A stretch of DNA of 64,000 nucleotides from Kocuria palustris (GTDB taxonomy: Bacteria > Actinomycetota > Actinomycetes > Actinomycetales > Micrococcaceae). A program made the position numbers and the translations under genes. The number at the start of each line of letters is the position of its first letter. Position 1 is the first letter of the stretch. The stretch lies in assembly GCF_007666205.1 (NCBI RefSeq), contig NZ_VDOR01000009.1:1-64000 (forward strand). The letters are read 5' to 3'. Positions 34,093 to 45,269 of the stretch are shown one piece after another. The notes below the pieces were generated by a model. That model was not told the origin of the DNA and searched no databases. It worked only from the letters and a program-made list of their open reading frames with translations.

Positions 34093-35448
34093 ATGTCCTG
34101 CGTGAGCGTCCTGATCTTCGCCCTCGGGGTCCTGCTGGCCGCGCTGGCCCTCATCGCCTCGATCGCCTTGCACGAGGTGGGCCACCTGGTCCCGGCCAAG
34201 ATCTTCGGCGTGCGCGTGCTGCAGTACATGGTCGGCTTCGGGCCCACAATCGTCTCCCGGGTGCGCGGGGAGACGGAGTACGGGATCAAGGCGGTGCCCA
34301 TGGGCGGTTACGTGGCCATGGTCGGCATGTACCCCCCGGCAGCGGGCCGCCCCGCCGGGGTGGACTCCACCGGGGTCCTGCAGCAGATGGCCGCCGAGAC
34401 CCGCTCGATCGCCCGGGCGCACGAGCTGCCCGAGGACGACCGGCGGGCGTTCTACCGGCTCCCGGTGTGGAAGCGCATCGTCATCATGCTCGGCGGCCCG
34501 CTCATGAACCTGCTGATCGCCGTCGTGTGCATCACGGTGCTGGTGACCGGCTTCGGCAGCCAGCAGCCCACCACGACCCTGTCGTCCGTGAGCCGCTGCG
34601 TGCAGACCGTGGACCCCGCCTCGGCCGCGCAGGAGCCCGACGCGGCGGAGGGGCAGTGCCCGCCGGACGCGCCCGCGGCGCCCGCCCATGCCGCGGGCCT
34701 GGAACCGGGGGACAGGGTCGTCTCCCTGGATGGGTCGCAGGTGGAGTCGTGGGATGCGCTCACGGAGATCGTCCGCGAGGGCGCCGGCGAGCCGCTCGAG
34801 ATCGTGTACCTGCGCGGGGGCCGGGAGCGCACCGCCTCGATCACCCCGGTCGAGACGGCGCGGCCCGTCGTCGACGACACCGGGGCCCCCGTCATCGACG
34901 ACGGCCGCCACGTCATGCAGGACGTCGGCTTCATCGGCGCCTCATCGCAGCTCGAGCTCGTGCCGCGGCCGCCGAGCGCGGTCCCGGGCGAGGTCCTCGA
35001 CAGCCTCGAGCGCGTCGTGGGCGGGCTGATCCGCCTGCCGGCCAACGTGTGGGGCATCGCCGTCTCCACGTTCACGGACGCGCCCCGGGACCCCGAGGGG
35101 CCCATGTCCGTCGTGGGGGTGGGCCGGATCTCCGGCGAGGTCGCCAGCACGGACCTCCTGGAGCTCGAGGAGAAGGCCGCGGCCCTCGTGAGCCTGGTGG
35201 GCTCGGTCAACCTGGCGCTGTTCGCCTTCAACCTGATCCCGCTGCTGCCCCTGGACGGCGGGCACATCGCCGGCGCCCTGTGGGAGCGGATCCGCCGCAG
35301 CATCGCGCAGCTGACCCGTCGCGGCGATCCCGGCCCCTTCGACCCGCTGCGGCTGCTGCCCCTGACCTACGCCGTCTCGCTGCTCATGCTCGGGATGACC
35401 CTGCTGCTGGTGCTCGCCGACCTGATCGAGCCGGTCCGGGTGCTCTGA
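34093..35448 (+). CDS. rseP: RIP metalloprotease, site-2 protease (RseP/Rip1 family)
   Basis: A 451-residue intramembrane zinc protease that cleaves anti-sigma factors and other membrane proteins. The zinc motif HEVGH is in the first helix (IALHEVGHLVPAKIFGVRV) and the third ligand is in LLPLDGGHIAGALWERI. A PDZ domain lies between (HAAGLEPGDRVVSLDGSQVESWDAL), interrupted by a Cys/Pro-rich insertion of about 40 residues. VGFGPTIVSR and AVPMGGYVAMVGM are family hallmarks. In Mycobacterium Rip1 has this same place between dxr and ispG. No good ribosome site is seen before the ATG. Confidence 0.93.
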   Translation: MSCVSVLIFALGVLLAALALIASIALHEVGHLVPAKIFGVRVLQYMVGFGPTIVSRVRGETEYGIKAVPMGGYVAMVGMYPPAAGRPAGVDSTGVLQQMAAETRSIARAHELPEDDRRAFYRLPVWKRIVIMLGGPLMNLLIAVVCITVLVTGFGSQQPTTTLSSVSRCVQTVDPASAAQEPDAAEGQCPPDAPAAPAHAAGLEPGDRVVSLDGSQVESWDALTEIVREGAGEPLEIVYLRGGRERTASITPVETARPVVDDTGAPVIDDGRHVMQDVGFIGASSQLELVPRPPSAVPGEVLDSLERVVGGLIRLPANVWGIAVSTFTDAPRDPEGPMSVVGVGRISGEVASTDLLELEEKAAALVSLVGSVNLALFAFNLIPLLPLDGGHIAGALWERIRRSIAQLTRRGDPGPFDPLRLLPLTYAVSLLMLGMTLLLVLADLIEPVRVL

Positions 35449-35623
35449 GCCCGGCACGTCCGGCCCCTGCGGCGACCGCGCCGGTGCGGCGCGTCCTGCG
35501 GGGCCCGTGCCGCCCGCCTCCGGGGCGCCGTCGGAGTGCGCGGTGGCTCACGCCGGGCGGTCGGCGGGTTGACCGCTGGGGCACAATGGAGCAGATCCAT
35601 CCTCGATGCACCAGGAGACTTCC

Positions 35624-36783
<1,160 letters not shown>

Positions 36784-36787
<4 letters not shown>

Positions 36788-37665
36788 GGATCTTCGCCTC
36801 GTCGGAGACGCGCATCGTCCCCTCCCACGCCGTCCCCCGGGGCGAGCTCGATCGGCTCCTCGCCGAGGACCCGGTCGCCTCGGTCTTCGTCGCCGAGCAC
36901 GTCGAGGGCCTGCGCGCCGCGCGCACGCGGGCGCCGATGCCGGTCGTGGGGCTCGCGCACGGCCGACGCCCCCTGCCCGGGGGCCGAGGACGGCAGCTCG
37001 AGCTCTCGGGGCTGTGCTGGGTCGGATCGAACGTCGTCCCGGTGCGCCTGGGGGAGGGCGGCGCCCAGGCCGTCGGAGCGCATCTGATCGGGCTGCGCCA
37101 GGCGCGCGCGTCGTTCTTCGGACCCCGCGAGGACGTCCTGGCCCTGTGGGCCGCGGTGCAGGACCGCTGGCGCGAGCCGTTCGCCGTCCGCTCGCGGCAG
37201 CCGCTGATGACGATCGACGCGCCGCCGCCTCTCGAGGCGCACCCGGAGGTGCGCCTGGCCCGCCCCGACGAGATCGATGCGGTGCTGCCCGCGAGCGCCG
37301 CCATGTTCGAGGAGGAGGTCGGCTTCTCCCCGTACGTCGAGGGCCGGGACTCCTACGTCCGCCGGGTGCAGGGCCTGCTGGCCCGCCGGCGGACCTTCGT
37401 GCTGATGCGGGACCGGCGGGTTGTCTTCAAGGCGGACATCGGGGCCGCCTCGGAGACGGTGTGCCAGATCCAGGGGGTCTGGGTGCACCCGGAGCACCGC
37501 GGGCAGGGTCTCGCCGCCCCGTGCATGGCGGCGGTCGTGACGCTGGCCCTGGCCCGCTACGACGTCGTGAGCCTCTACGTGAACGACTACAACGCGGCCG
37601 CCGTGCGCACCTACGACCGGGCCGGCTTCCGGCGGCGCGGGGAGTTCGCGACCGTCCTCTTCTGA
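36784..37665 (+). CDS. DUF4081 / GNAT acetyltransferase
   Basis: A 293-residue two-domain protein. The N-terminal half ([44 protein letters not shown]) is the DUF4081 domain; the C-terminal half is a GNAT fold with [20 protein letters not shown] as acetyl-CoA loop and [21 protein letters not shown] as the last signature. This gene follows ispG in many actinobacteria, and here the GTG overlaps the ispG stop by four bases. The substrate is not known. Confidence 0.88.
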
Positions 37666-37870
37666 GTCCGCCCCGGCCGCTCCGGGCCGCCTGCGGCCGA
37701 CGACCGGGTGCGACAGCCGATGCATCCTTCTGCCGTCATGCATCGCCTTCTGCGTTTGCAATGGTTACCCTTCCTCCAGGGCGACGGTGATCCGCGTCAC
37801 GGATCCCGACGATCCGTCCGCCCCCAGAGCTCCCGCCCGAGCCGCGGGTTCCACGAAAGGCAGGCACACC

Positions 37871-38692
37871 ATGGCAGCGCAGACCCGATTCCGCACCCTC
37901 CTGGCAGGCACCGCGATCGCGGCCCTGGCCCTGACCGGCTGCGCTCAGGGCGGCGGCGACGGAGGCGGCGGCTCCGAGCCGTCGCCGACGCCCACCCCCG
38001 AGGCCCCGACGGACTACACGACGGAGCAGGTCGTCGACACCCTCGGCGCCTCGAGCGTCGACGGGCAGCCGCTGTCGGACGTCTCGAGCACGGAGGACGC
38101 CCTGGGCTCGGACATGTCGGAGGACGGCATCTCGATGATGGAGACCATCGTCGACGAGGCCGAGATCGAGCCGGCGGAGTGCGAGGAGCCGCTGCTGGGA
38201 TCGCTGACCGGCGGGATGCTCACGGATGTCGTCGAGGACTCCGCCATGGGCACGACCGAGGACGGGGTCAGCGTCACGGCGTTCCCCATGGAATCGAAGG
38301 AGGCGGCCGATCAGCACGTCACCGACGTGCGCGACGCCTACGCGCAGTGCGGCGAGGTGACCATGACGCTCATGGGCGAGGAGATGTCGATCGCCACGAC
38401 CACCGAGGAGCCCGGGATCGAGGGCGCGGGCGCGGCCATCTCCCAGAAGGCCGAGGTCGAGATGCAGGGCGAGACCTCCAGGACCTCGACCGCCATGATG
38501 AGCGTCGGCAATGTCGTGATCTCGATCTCCGATCCGAACGCCGGCATGGGCGGGCAGACCGGCTCCGAGGAGGCGCCCGACTACACCCCGATGCTCGAGG
38601 AGATCGCCCCGACCTTCGTCGAGGGCCCGGCCGAGCCCTCCGAGGGGGCCTCGGGCGGCGCATCGGAGGAGGCCTCCGACTCCTCGTCCTGA
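37871..38692 (+). CDS. lipoprotein, first of two tandem paralogues
   Basis: A 273-residue lipoprotein with lipobox LTGC (Cys22) after a signal sequence MAAQTRFRTLLAGTAIAALA. A Gly/Ser/Pro linker leads to a domain with two Cys, in EPAECEEPLLGSL and AYAQCGEVTM, that probably form a disulfide. The C-terminus is Ser/Gly/Glu-rich. Layout and Cys spacing resemble outer sensor domains of the PknH type, but the match is only suggestive. The ATG at 37871 follows GAAAGG and opens the signal peptide. The next gene is a clear paralogue. Confidence 0.75.
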   Translation: MAAQTRFRTLLAGTAIAALALTGCAQGGGDGGGGSEPSPTPTPEAPTDYTTEQVVDTLGASSVDGQPLSDVSSTEDALGSDMSEDGISMMETIVDEAEIEPAECEEPLLGSLTGGMLTDVVEDSAMGTTEDGVSVTAFPMESKEAADQHVTDVRDAYAQCGEVTMTLMGEEMSIATTTEEPGIEGAGAAISQKAEVEMQGETSRTSTAMMSVGNVVISISDPNAGMGGQTGSEEAPDYTPMLEEIAPTFVEGPAEPSEGASGGASEEASDSSS

Positions 38693-38878
38693 GCTCGCCG
38701 GCCGCACCGGCTCGCACTCGCCGGGGTGCGCAACATTCCGGCGGATGCGAGCCGGTGTGACAGCCTGGCGAATGTGAGGTGCATCACTGGCCGTCCGCCG
38801 CCGTCGGCGGCTCGACGCCCCCCCCCAGCACCACCGGCCCCCCGCCTTTCAGGACGGGACGACGAAAGGCCCCGCACC

Positions 38879-39754
38879 ATGGCACCGCAGCTGCGCTACC
38901 GCACCCTCTTCGCCGGCACGGCCCTGGCCGCGCTGGCCCTGAGCGGATGCGTCCAGGATCCCGACGGCGGCGAGGGCGGCTCCGAGCCCTCGGAGGGGGC
39001 CTCGCAGGCGAGCCCCGCCCCCGAATCCGGCGGCGCCGAGCCGTCGGCCGAGGAGGCCTCGTCCGCAGAGTCCTCGGAACCGGCCGCTGAGCCGTCCGGG
39101 GGCTCCTCGGCCTCCTCCGAGGCCTCGGCATCCGATGCGGCCTCCGGCCCTGCGGCCGGGGGCGAGGCCCCCGAGGACATCTCCGAAGGGGATCTGACCA
39201 CGCTGCTGTCGACCGAGGTCGACGGGACGCAGCTGATCGCCGTGACCCCGTCCCAGCTCGAGGCCTCCGGAATGGACCTCGAGGCGGAGATGGCGGCCGA
39301 GTTCGGCGAGGGCTTCGAGGTCTCCCCGGCCACCTGCGAGGGGCCGTTCATGAATGCCCTGCTCGGCGGCATGCACGACAGCGGCGACGCGGTCATCGCA
39401 GTCGACGACGAGGGCTCGCTGCTGATCACGGCGCGGACCTTCGACGACGCTCAGGGCGCGGAGGAGGCGCTGGACGAGCAGCGCGGCGCCGTGGACGAGT
39501 GCGGCGAGGTCGAGGTCACCGTCGAGGGGCAGTCCAGCGACTCCGAGATGACCACGGAGGACCTCGCCGTCGACGGCGCGTCCGCGGCCTACGAGACCAC
39601 GCTCGAGATCGAGGGCGACTCCGTCGCCAACCCGAGCATGGCCTACGGCAACACCCTGATCAGCATGGTCGAGACCTCGCAGTTCGAGGGCGGCCCCGCG
39701 CCCGACAACGAGGCGCTGCTCGAGGAGGTCGCCGGAGCGCTCTCGGAGTCCTGA
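38879..39754 (+). CDS. lipoprotein, second of two tandem paralogues
   Basis: A 291-residue lipoprotein with signal MAPQLRYRTLFAGTALAALA and lipobox LSGC (Cys23). A longer acidic Ser/Ala/Glu linker (about residues 28-95) precedes the domain, which has SPATCEGPFMNALLGGMHD and VDECGEVEVTVEGQ in the places of the two Cys motifs of the first paralogue. GNTLISM near the end parallels GNVVISI in the first. The two genes arose by duplication and have drifted, mainly in the linkers. A 186-base gap separates them. Function is unknown. Confidence 0.75.
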   Translation: MAPQLRYRTLFAGTALAALALSGCVQDPDGGEGGSEPSEGASQASPAPESGGAEPSAEEASSAESSEPAAEPSGGSSASSEASASDAASGPAAGGEAPEDISEGDLTTLLSTEVDGTQLIAVTPSQLEASGMDLEAEMAAEFGEGFEVSPATCEGPFMNALLGGMHDSGDAVIAVDDEGSLLITARTFDDAQGAEEALDEQRGAVDECGEVEVTVEGQSSDSEMTTEDLAVDGASAAYETTLEIEGDSVANPSMAYGNTLISMVETSQFEGGPAPDNEALLEEVAGALSES

Positions 39755-39797
39755 GCGCGGCCCGGGGGCATCCCGCAGCGGGCCGCCGGGCCGGGGA

Positions 39798-39803
39798 TAG
39801 GAT
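39798..39803 (+). promoter_or_regulatory. proS: possible -10 element for proS
   Basis: TAGGAT stands 105 bases before the proS GTG, just after the second lipoprotein gene. No -35 is recognised. Confidence 0.35.
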
Positions 39804-39902
39804 GGAGCGCATCGGATCCGGGCCCCGGCGACGGCGGCCCCCGGCACCCGCGCCTCGCTCCCGAGGCGCCAGACGCGACGACCCCCTCGAAACGGAGCGC
39901 CC

Positions 39903-41702
39903 GTGGCACTGCGCCTCTCCTCCCTGTTCCTGCGCACCCTGCGTGAAGACCCCGTCGACGCCGAGGTCGCCAGCCACCGGCTGCTCGTGCGCGCGGGCTG
40001 CATCCGCCGCGCGGCGCCCGGCATCTACACCTGGCTTCCGCTCGGCCTGAGCGTGCTGCGGAAGATCGAGGAGATCGTGCGGGAGGAGATGGCCGCGATC
40101 GGGGCCCAGGAGGTGCATTTCCCCGCGCTGCTGCCGCGCGAGCCCTACGAGGCCTCCGGCCGGTGGGAGGACTACGGCGACAACCTCTTCCGCCTCAAGG
40201 ACCGCAAGGAGGCCGACTACCTCCTGGCGCCCACGCACGAGGAGCTGTTCACGCTGCTGGTCAAGGATCTGTACTCCTCGTACAAGGACCTGCCGGTCAC
40301 GCTCTACCAGATCCAGACCAAGTACCGCGACGAGGCGCGTCCGCGCGCGGGGCTCATCCGCTCGCGCGAGTTCGTCATGAAGGACTCGTACTCCTTCGAC
40401 ATCGACGACGCCGGCCTCGAGGAGTCCTACCGCCGTCACCGCGAGGTCTACGTGCGGATCTTCGAGCGCCTGGGCCTCGAGGTCGTGGCCGTGGCGGCCG
40501 ACTCCGGTGCCATGGGCGGGTCCCGCTCGGAGGAGTTCCTGCACCCCACGCCGATCGGCGAGGACACCTTCGTGCGCTCGCCGGGCGGATACGCGGCCAA
40601 TGTCGAGGCCGTGACCACCGTCGTCCCGGACCCGGTGCCCTTCGAGGGCCAGCCGGAGGCCCATGTCGAGGACACCCCGGACTCCGCCACGATCGAGACC
40701 CTGGTCGAGCGCTCCGAGCAACTGCACCCCAAGGACGACGGTCCCTGGACCGGGGCGGACACCCTCAAGAACGTCGTGCTCGCCGTCACGACGCCCGAGG
40801 GCGAGCGCCGCCTGGTGGCCGTGGGCCTGCCCGGCGACCGCAATGTCGACCTCAAGCGGGTCGAGGTCGGCATCGGGGAGCTGATCGGGGTCGGCGGCGA
40901 GCTCGAGGTCGAGCAGGCCACCGACGCCGATCTGGCCAAGCACCCCCAGATCGTCAAGGGCTACCTGGGCCCGGGCCTCACCCTCGATGCGGCGCTGCTG
41001 GGGGAGGATTCCCTGACCGGCCTGCCGTACTTCGTGGATCCCCGCGTGGTCCCGGGCACGCGCTGGCTGACCGGCGCCAACGCTGCCGGCCAGCACGTCT
41101 ACGACCTGGTGGCCGGACGGGACTTCGCCTGGGACGGAACGATCGAGTGCGCCCAGGTCCTTCCCGGGGACCCCGCTCCGGACGGCTCCGGGCCGCTCGA
41201 GGCCGCGCGCGGCATCGAGATGGGCCACGTGTTCCAGCTCGGGCGCAAGTACGCCGAGGTCCTGGGTCTGAAGGTGCTGGATCAGAACGGCAAGCAGGTC
41301 GTCGTGACCATGGGCTCCTACGGCTTCGGCGTCACCCGCGCGGTGGCGGCGCTGGTCGAGTCGAACCACGACGACAAGGGCATCATCTGGCCGCGGCACC
41401 TGGCCCCGGCGGACATCCACGTGGTCCCCACGGGCAAGGGCGAGGAGGCGGCGCGGGCCGCCGAGCAGATCGTCGACCAGCTCGAGGAGGCCGGTGTCAG
41501 GGTGCTGTTCGACGACCGGAAGAAGGTCTCCCCGGGCGTGCGCTTCGGCGACTTCGAGCTGCTCGGGGTGCCGACCATGCTCGTGATCGGCCGCGGCCTG
41601 GCCGACGGCGTCCTGGAGCTCAAGGACCGCGCCACGGGGGAGTCCCGCGAGATCCGCCGCGACGACGTCGCCCGGGAGGTCCTCGCGGAGATCGGCCGCT
41701 GA
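39903..41702 (+). CDS. proS: prolyl-tRNA synthetase
   Basis: A 599-residue class II aminoacyl-tRNA synthetase of the bacterial long type. Motif 2 lies in [21 protein letters not shown] split over the active site, with [13 protein letters not shown] next to it. The editing (INS) domain spans about residues 225-400 and motif 3 follows ([15 protein letters not shown]). The C-terminal anticodon-binding domain ends the protein. The GTG start has GGAG in AACGGAGCGCCC. A 20-base duplication covers its stop codon. Confidence 0.96.
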   Translation: MALRLSSLFLRTLREDPVDAEVASHRLLVRAGCIRRAAPGIYTWLPLGLSVLRKIEEIVREEMAAIGAQEVHFPALLPREPYEASGRWEDYGDNLFRLKDRKEADYLLAPTHEELFTLLVKDLYSSYKDLPVTLYQIQTKYRDEARPRAGLIRSREFVMKDSYSFDIDDAGLEESYRRHREVYVRIFERLGLEVVAVAADSGAMGGSRSEEFLHPTPIGEDTFVRSPGGYAANVEAVTTVVPDPVPFEGQPEAHVEDTPDSATIETLVERSEQLHPKDDGPWTGADTLKNVVLAVTTPEGERRLVAVGLPGDRNVDLKRVEVGIGELIGVGGELEVEQATDADLAKHPQIVKGYLGPGLTLDAALLGEDSLTGLPYFVDPRVVPGTRWLTGANAAGQHVYDLVAGRDFAWDGTIECAQVLPGDPAPDGSGPLEAARGIEMGHVFQLGRKYAEVLGLKVLDQNGKQVVVTMGSYGFGVTRAVAALVESNHDDKGIIWPRHLAPADIHVVPTGKGEEAARAAEQIVDQLEEAGVRVLFDDRKKVSPGVRFGDFELLGVPTMLVIGRGLADGVLELKDRATGESREIRRDDVAREVLAEIGR

Positions 41703-41738
41703 GCGGCCCCGCCCCCGGCTGAGCGGCCCCGCCCCCGG
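41699..41738. repeat. 20-base tandem duplication at the proS stop
   Basis: The 20 bases starting CTGAGCGGCC occur twice without a change, the first copy containing the proS TGA. The exact identity points to a recent slip or an assembly duplication. Confidence 0.85.
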
Positions 41739-41742
41739 CAGA

Positions 41743-41762
41743 GGCCCGGTGCACACCGGGCC
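41743..41762. terminator. hairpin between convergent genes
   Basis: GGCCCGGT pairs with ACCGGGCC around a GCAC loop, between proS and the minus-strand gene. Confidence 0.6.
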
Positions 41763-41824
41763 GTGCCGAGCGCTCCGGGGCCCGATGCGGTCCGGGAGGC
41801 AGCGCACCGCAGCGGCCGGGCGGC

Positions 41825-42790
41825 TCAGTCCTCGAGGCCGGGCAGCGCGTCCACGGGGCGCTGCGCCGCGGCATCGGCCACGGACAGCCGGATCAGCACG
41901 GACTGCCCGGGCTCGGGCCCTGCCGAGGCCGGGGCCTCCCGATCCTCCGGCGCGGAGGCGGCGATCTGCGCGAGCGCGGTCTGCCGGAGCCCGGCCACGA
42001 GGTCGTCGCGGGCGGCGTCGGGAGCGGAGCGGAAGCCCTCCGGCATGCCGGGGGAGCCGTCGATCACGGACGGGTGGCGCTGCTCGAGGGCGCTCAGCCA
42101 CTGGCTGTCCTGGACCGGCTCGAGAGCGCGGGCCCAGGCGTCCGAGCTCGGGCGCTGGTCCTCGGGCAGCGCGGACCAGGTCTGCGCCGAGCTGCGCGCC
42201 TGTCCGAGCTGCCGGGCCAGCGCCAGCTCGGGATGCGCCTGCTCGCCGGTCGCGTGCGGTGCGTCCTCGCCCTGCGGGGCGGCCGCCAGGGCGTCGTCGG
42301 CGCTCGGCACGGGGGCGGCGCGGTCGACCTTCGCGGGATCGGCGCCGAGCTCGAGGGCGGTGGCCGCGCGGTGGGCGGCGATCGAGCTGAGCACCGCCCG
42401 GTCCTCGGCGGTCTCCGGCGGTGTCATCCGAAGCGATCGCGCGCTGGTCAGGAACCCTCCCGGCAGGCCGGGCACGTGATCCGCCTGGCTCATGCCGACC
42501 GGCGGCGGCTGCTCCTCGGCGGCCTCGAGCGCGCGCTCCGAGGGGCGGCCGATGGCCTCGAGCTGGCTCTCGAGCTCGCCGCGCAGCTCATCCCGCTTGG
42601 GCGCCGGGAGCTCCTCCAGCCGGTCCGAGTCCCTCAGCTGCTCGGTGGACCGGTAGGCGTGCGCCATCGCGATCTCCCCGTCGCTCACGGGACGCCCCGG
42701 TCCCAGGCGCCACACCAGGACGGCGCCGAGCACCACGACCAGCGCCGCGGCAGCGATCAGCGCGGCTCTGCTCCGGGAGCTCAGGTCCAT
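41825..42790 (-). CDS. membrane-anchored hypothetical protein
   Basis: A 321-residue protein of no family I can name. One N-terminal membrane helix (about 7-28, RAALIAAAALVVVLGAVLVW) is followed by a mostly helical, Ala/Glu/Arg-rich outer or cytoplasmic part. Pro/Gly-rich stretches occur (VPGLPGGFLTSARSL and VIDGSPGMPEGFRSA) that look like two copies of one short motif. No Cys is present after the start, so it is not a lipoprotein. The start at 42790 places the helix right behind MDLSSRSR. It lies alone on the minus strand between proS and rimP. Confidence 0.65.
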   Translation of the reverse strand: MDLSSRSRAALIAAAALVVVLGAVLVWRLGPGRPVSDGEIAMAHAYRSTEQLRDSDRLEELPAPKRDELRGELESQLEAIGRPSERALEAAEEQPPPVGMSQADHVPGLPGGFLTSARSLRMTPPETAEDRAVLSSIAAHRAATALELGADPAKVDRAAPVPSADDALAAAPQGEDAPHATGEQAHPELALARQLGQARSSAQTWSALPEDQRPSSDAWARALEPVQDSQWLSALEQRHPSVIDGSPGMPEGFRSAPDAARDDLVAGLRQTALAQIAASAPEDREAPASAGPEPGQSVLIRLSVADAAAQRPVDALPGLED

Positions 42791-43064
42791 GCGGCGTCCT
42801 CTCGTCCTCGTCTGGTCGTCATCGCGTCGGCGTCCGGCAGGGGCGACGGCGGGCGGCCGGACGCCCGCCGCGCGGCTGCGCCCATCGTAGGACCCGGAAC
42901 GGGCCGCGCTGGATCCCGGACCGCACGAGCGAGGCGTCATGGGGCGGGCAGCGCGGACGGGGCACGTGATGTCGCGGCCGTCCGATAGCCTCGGCCCCGG
43001 GCGGGCGCACGCTGCCTCGCCCTGATGCGCCCCCTGCTGTCCCGCACCACCCGATGGAGGATCC

Positions 43065-43586
43065 GTGAGCGAGAACCGAGCACAGGACCCGCAGGCCGCC
43101 GATCTGCAGGAGCTGCTGGCCCCGGTCGTCGAGGCCGAGGGCCTGTTCCTGGAGGACGTGACCCTCTCCGGCACGGGCCCCCAGCGCGTCCTGCAGGTGC
43201 TCGTGGATCTGCCCGAGGACCGCACCGACGGCGTGGACCTGGACGACGTCGCCCGCGCGGCCCGGGCCGTCTCCGACGAGCTCGACCGCGCCGATCCCGT
43301 GGGCGGGCCCGGCTACGAGCTCGAGGTCTCCTCGCCCGGGGCCTCGCGCACCCTGGAGAAGCCGCGGCACTGGCGCCGCTCGATCGGCCGCCTCGTCGAC
43401 GTCCACCCCGTGGATCGCACGTCGCACGGGCGCTCGTTCGAGGCCCGGCTGCTCGAGGTCCAGGACGACCGGGTGACGCTGCAGCGCAGCACCCAGGTCA
43501 AGAAGGGCATGCCCGTCAAGCTCCTGGACCCGGAGACCTGGGCCATGGCCGACATCCGGCAGGCCCGTGTGAGGGTCGAGGACTGA
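43065..43586 (+). CDS. rimP: ribosome maturation factor RimP
   Basis: A 173-residue assembly factor for the 30S subunit. The N-terminal domain has LAPVVEAEGLFLEDVTLSG; YELEVSSPGASRTLEKPRHWRR is the family signature. The C-terminal SH3-like domain carries VKKGMPVKLLD. The GTG start has GGAGGATCC upstream. TAGCCT at 42986-42991 may be the -10. It heads the conserved rimP-nusA-ylxR-infB order. The end (ADIRQARVRVED) is charged, as in other actinobacteria. Confidence 0.94.
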   Translation: MSENRAQDPQAADLQELLAPVVEAEGLFLEDVTLSGTGPQRVLQVLVDLPEDRTDGVDLDDVARAARAVSDELDRADPVGGPGYELEVSSPGASRTLEKPRHWRRSIGRLVDVHPVDRTSHGRSFEARLLEVQDDRVTLQRSTQVKKGMPVKLLDPETWAMADIRQARVRVED

Positions 43587-43632
43587 TCTCCCCCGGTCCC
43601 GGGGAGCCGGAGAGGCCGGAAGCCGGGCAGTG

Positions 43633-43638
43633 TAGACT
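43633..43638 (+). promoter_or_regulatory. nusA: possible -10 element for nusA
   Basis: TAGACT within GTGTAGACTGG lies 181 bases before the nusA ATG in the 232-base gap after rimP. No -35 is recognised. Confidence 0.4.
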
Positions 43639-43818
43639 GGCTGGCCGACACCGGCGGAGCCGGGGGCCGCGCCGCACGCAGGCCGCCTGCACCGCCGTCA
43701 TAGACCCGCGAACAGCGTTCCGTCCCATCCCGACGGTGCGCTGTCGTCGCATCCGGAGCCGGTCCGCGGACCACCTGCCTGCACCGGCTCCGAGCGGCCC
43801 GATCCGGAAAGGCCCTCG

Positions 43819-44805
43819 ATGGACATCGATATGAGCGCCCTGCGCATGCTGGAGCGCGAGAGCGACCTCCCGCTCGATCTGCTGATCCCCACGATCGAGC
43901 AGGCCCTCGTGCTCGCCTACCATCGCTCGCCCGGGGCCATCAAGGACGCCCGCGCCGAGCTGGACACCCAGACCGGCCGCGTGACGATCTGGGCGGCCGA
44001 GACGGATGAGGACGGGACCAAGGTCGGGGAGTTCGACGACACCCCGTCCGGGTTCGGGCGCATCGCCGCCTCGACGGCCCGCAGCGTGATCGTGCAGAAG
44101 CTGCGCGACGTGGAGGACGACACGGTCCTGGGCCACTTCAAGGGCCGGGAGGGCGAGGTCGTCTCGGGGCAGATCCAGCAGGGCCGCAATCCGCAGATGG
44201 TCCAGATCGACCTGGGCACCGTCGAGGGCGTCCTCCCGCCGCACGAGCAGGTCCCCGGGGAGAAGTACCGCCACGGCAGCCGCATCCGCACGTACGTGGT
44301 GGAGGCCCGGCGCGGCCCCAAGGGCCCGTCGATCACGCTGTCGCGCTCGCACCCCGACCTGGTGCGCCGGCTCTTCGAGTTCGAGGTCCCGGAGATCGCC
44401 GACGGCGACGTCGAGATCATGGCGATCGCGCGCGAAGCCGGTCACCGGACCAAGATCGCGGTGACCGCCAGCACCCAGGGCATCAACGCCAAGGGGTCCT
44501 GCATCGGCGAGATGGGCACCCGCGTGCGGGCCGTGATGAACGAGCTCGGCGGGGAGAACATCGACATCGTGGACTGGTCGGGGGATCCCGCCCGCTTCAT
44601 CGCGGCCGCGCTGTCGCCGGCCTCGGTGCTGCGCGTCGACATCCTCGACGAGCGCGGCAAGTCGGCCCGCGCGGTGGTGCCGGACGGCAAGCTCTCGCTG
44701 GCGATCGGCAAGGAGGGGCAGAACGCCCGCCTGGCCGCCAAGCTCACGGGCTGGCGGATCGACATCCTCTCGGAGTCGGACGACGCCCGGCGCCGCGGCG
44801 CCTGA
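43819..44805 (+). CDS. nusA: transcription termination/antitermination factor NusA
   Basis: A 328-residue RNA-polymerase-binding factor. The N-terminal domain ([20 protein letters not shown]) is followed by an S1 domain ([20 protein letters not shown]) and two KH domains, with [21 protein letters not shown] in two stretches and [21 protein letters not shown] at the end. The acidic C-terminal repeats of E. coli NusA are missing, as usual in actinobacteria. The ATG follows GAAAGG. The gene sits between rimP and ylxR as expected. Confidence 0.96.
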   Translation: MDIDMSALRMLERESDLPLDLLIPTIEQALVLAYHRSPGAIKDARAELDTQTGRVTIWAAETDEDGTKVGEFDDTPSGFGRIAASTARSVIVQKLRDVEDDTVLGHFKGREGEVVSGQIQQGRNPQMVQIDLGTVEGVLPPHEQVPGEKYRHGSRIRTYVVEARRGPKGPSITLSRSHPDLVRRLFEFEVPEIADGDVEIMAIAREAGHRTKIAVTASTQGINAKGSCIGEMGTRVRAVMNELGGENIDIVDWSGDPARFIAAALSPASVLRVDILDERGKSARAVVPDGKLSLAIGKEGQNARLAAKLTGWRIDILSESDDARRRGA

Positions 44806-44892
44806 GCGGCCCGGGTCGGGACGGGCCTGGCGCGGTGCGATCCACGGCGGGCTTCCGCGCGCGGCGATTCGGCGCCCGATCCCGGGCGGGAG

Positions 44893-44898
44893 TAGAAT
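44893..44898 (+). promoter_or_regulatory. possible -10 element for ylxR
   Basis: TAGAAT stands 84 bases before the ylxR GTG in a 176-base gap. It is among the best -10 hexamers in this region. No -35 is recognised. Confidence 0.4.
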
Positions 44899-44981
44899 GA
44901 TCGTCGGCCCAGCCGCAGCCGTCTCCCGCCGCAGGCGGAGGGCGGCATCGGACAGCGCGGAATCGGAGAGGGTGCAGCCAC

Positions 44982-45269
44982 GTGGGACATGCTCCGCAGC
45001 GCACCTGCATCGGATGCCGCGAGGTCGCCGGCCCGGACCGACTCGTGCGCCTGAGCCTCGTCGCCGGTGATCAGGGACCCGCGGTGGTCCCCGATCCTCG
45101 TCGTCGGCTCGGCGGACGCGGCGCTTGGCTTCATCCCACGCGCGAATGCGCGGACACGGCTCTGCGTCGGCGGGCCCTCGACCGGGCCTTCCGGCGACGC
45201 GTGCCGGTCCGGGACGAGGCGCTGCTGATCGAGCAGATCCTCGCCGCGGGAGACCGCGGCGCAGGCTGA
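44982..45269 (+). CDS. ylxR: YlxR/DUF448 RNA-binding protein
   Basis: A 95-residue protein with the conserved RTCIGCREV motif, [22 protein letters not shown] and the positively charged groove of the DUF448 fold. YlxR-type proteins bind RNA or DNA and have been linked to RNase P and to gene regulation. The GTG start has GGAGAGG upstream. It is placed between nusA and infB as in most Gram-positive bacteria. An in-frame ATG four codons later is less conserved. Confidence 0.93.
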   Translation: MGHAPQRTCIGCREVAGPDRLVRLSLVAGDQGPAVVPDPRRRLGGRGAWLHPTRECADTALRRRALDRAFRRRVPVRDEALLIEQILAAGDRGAG

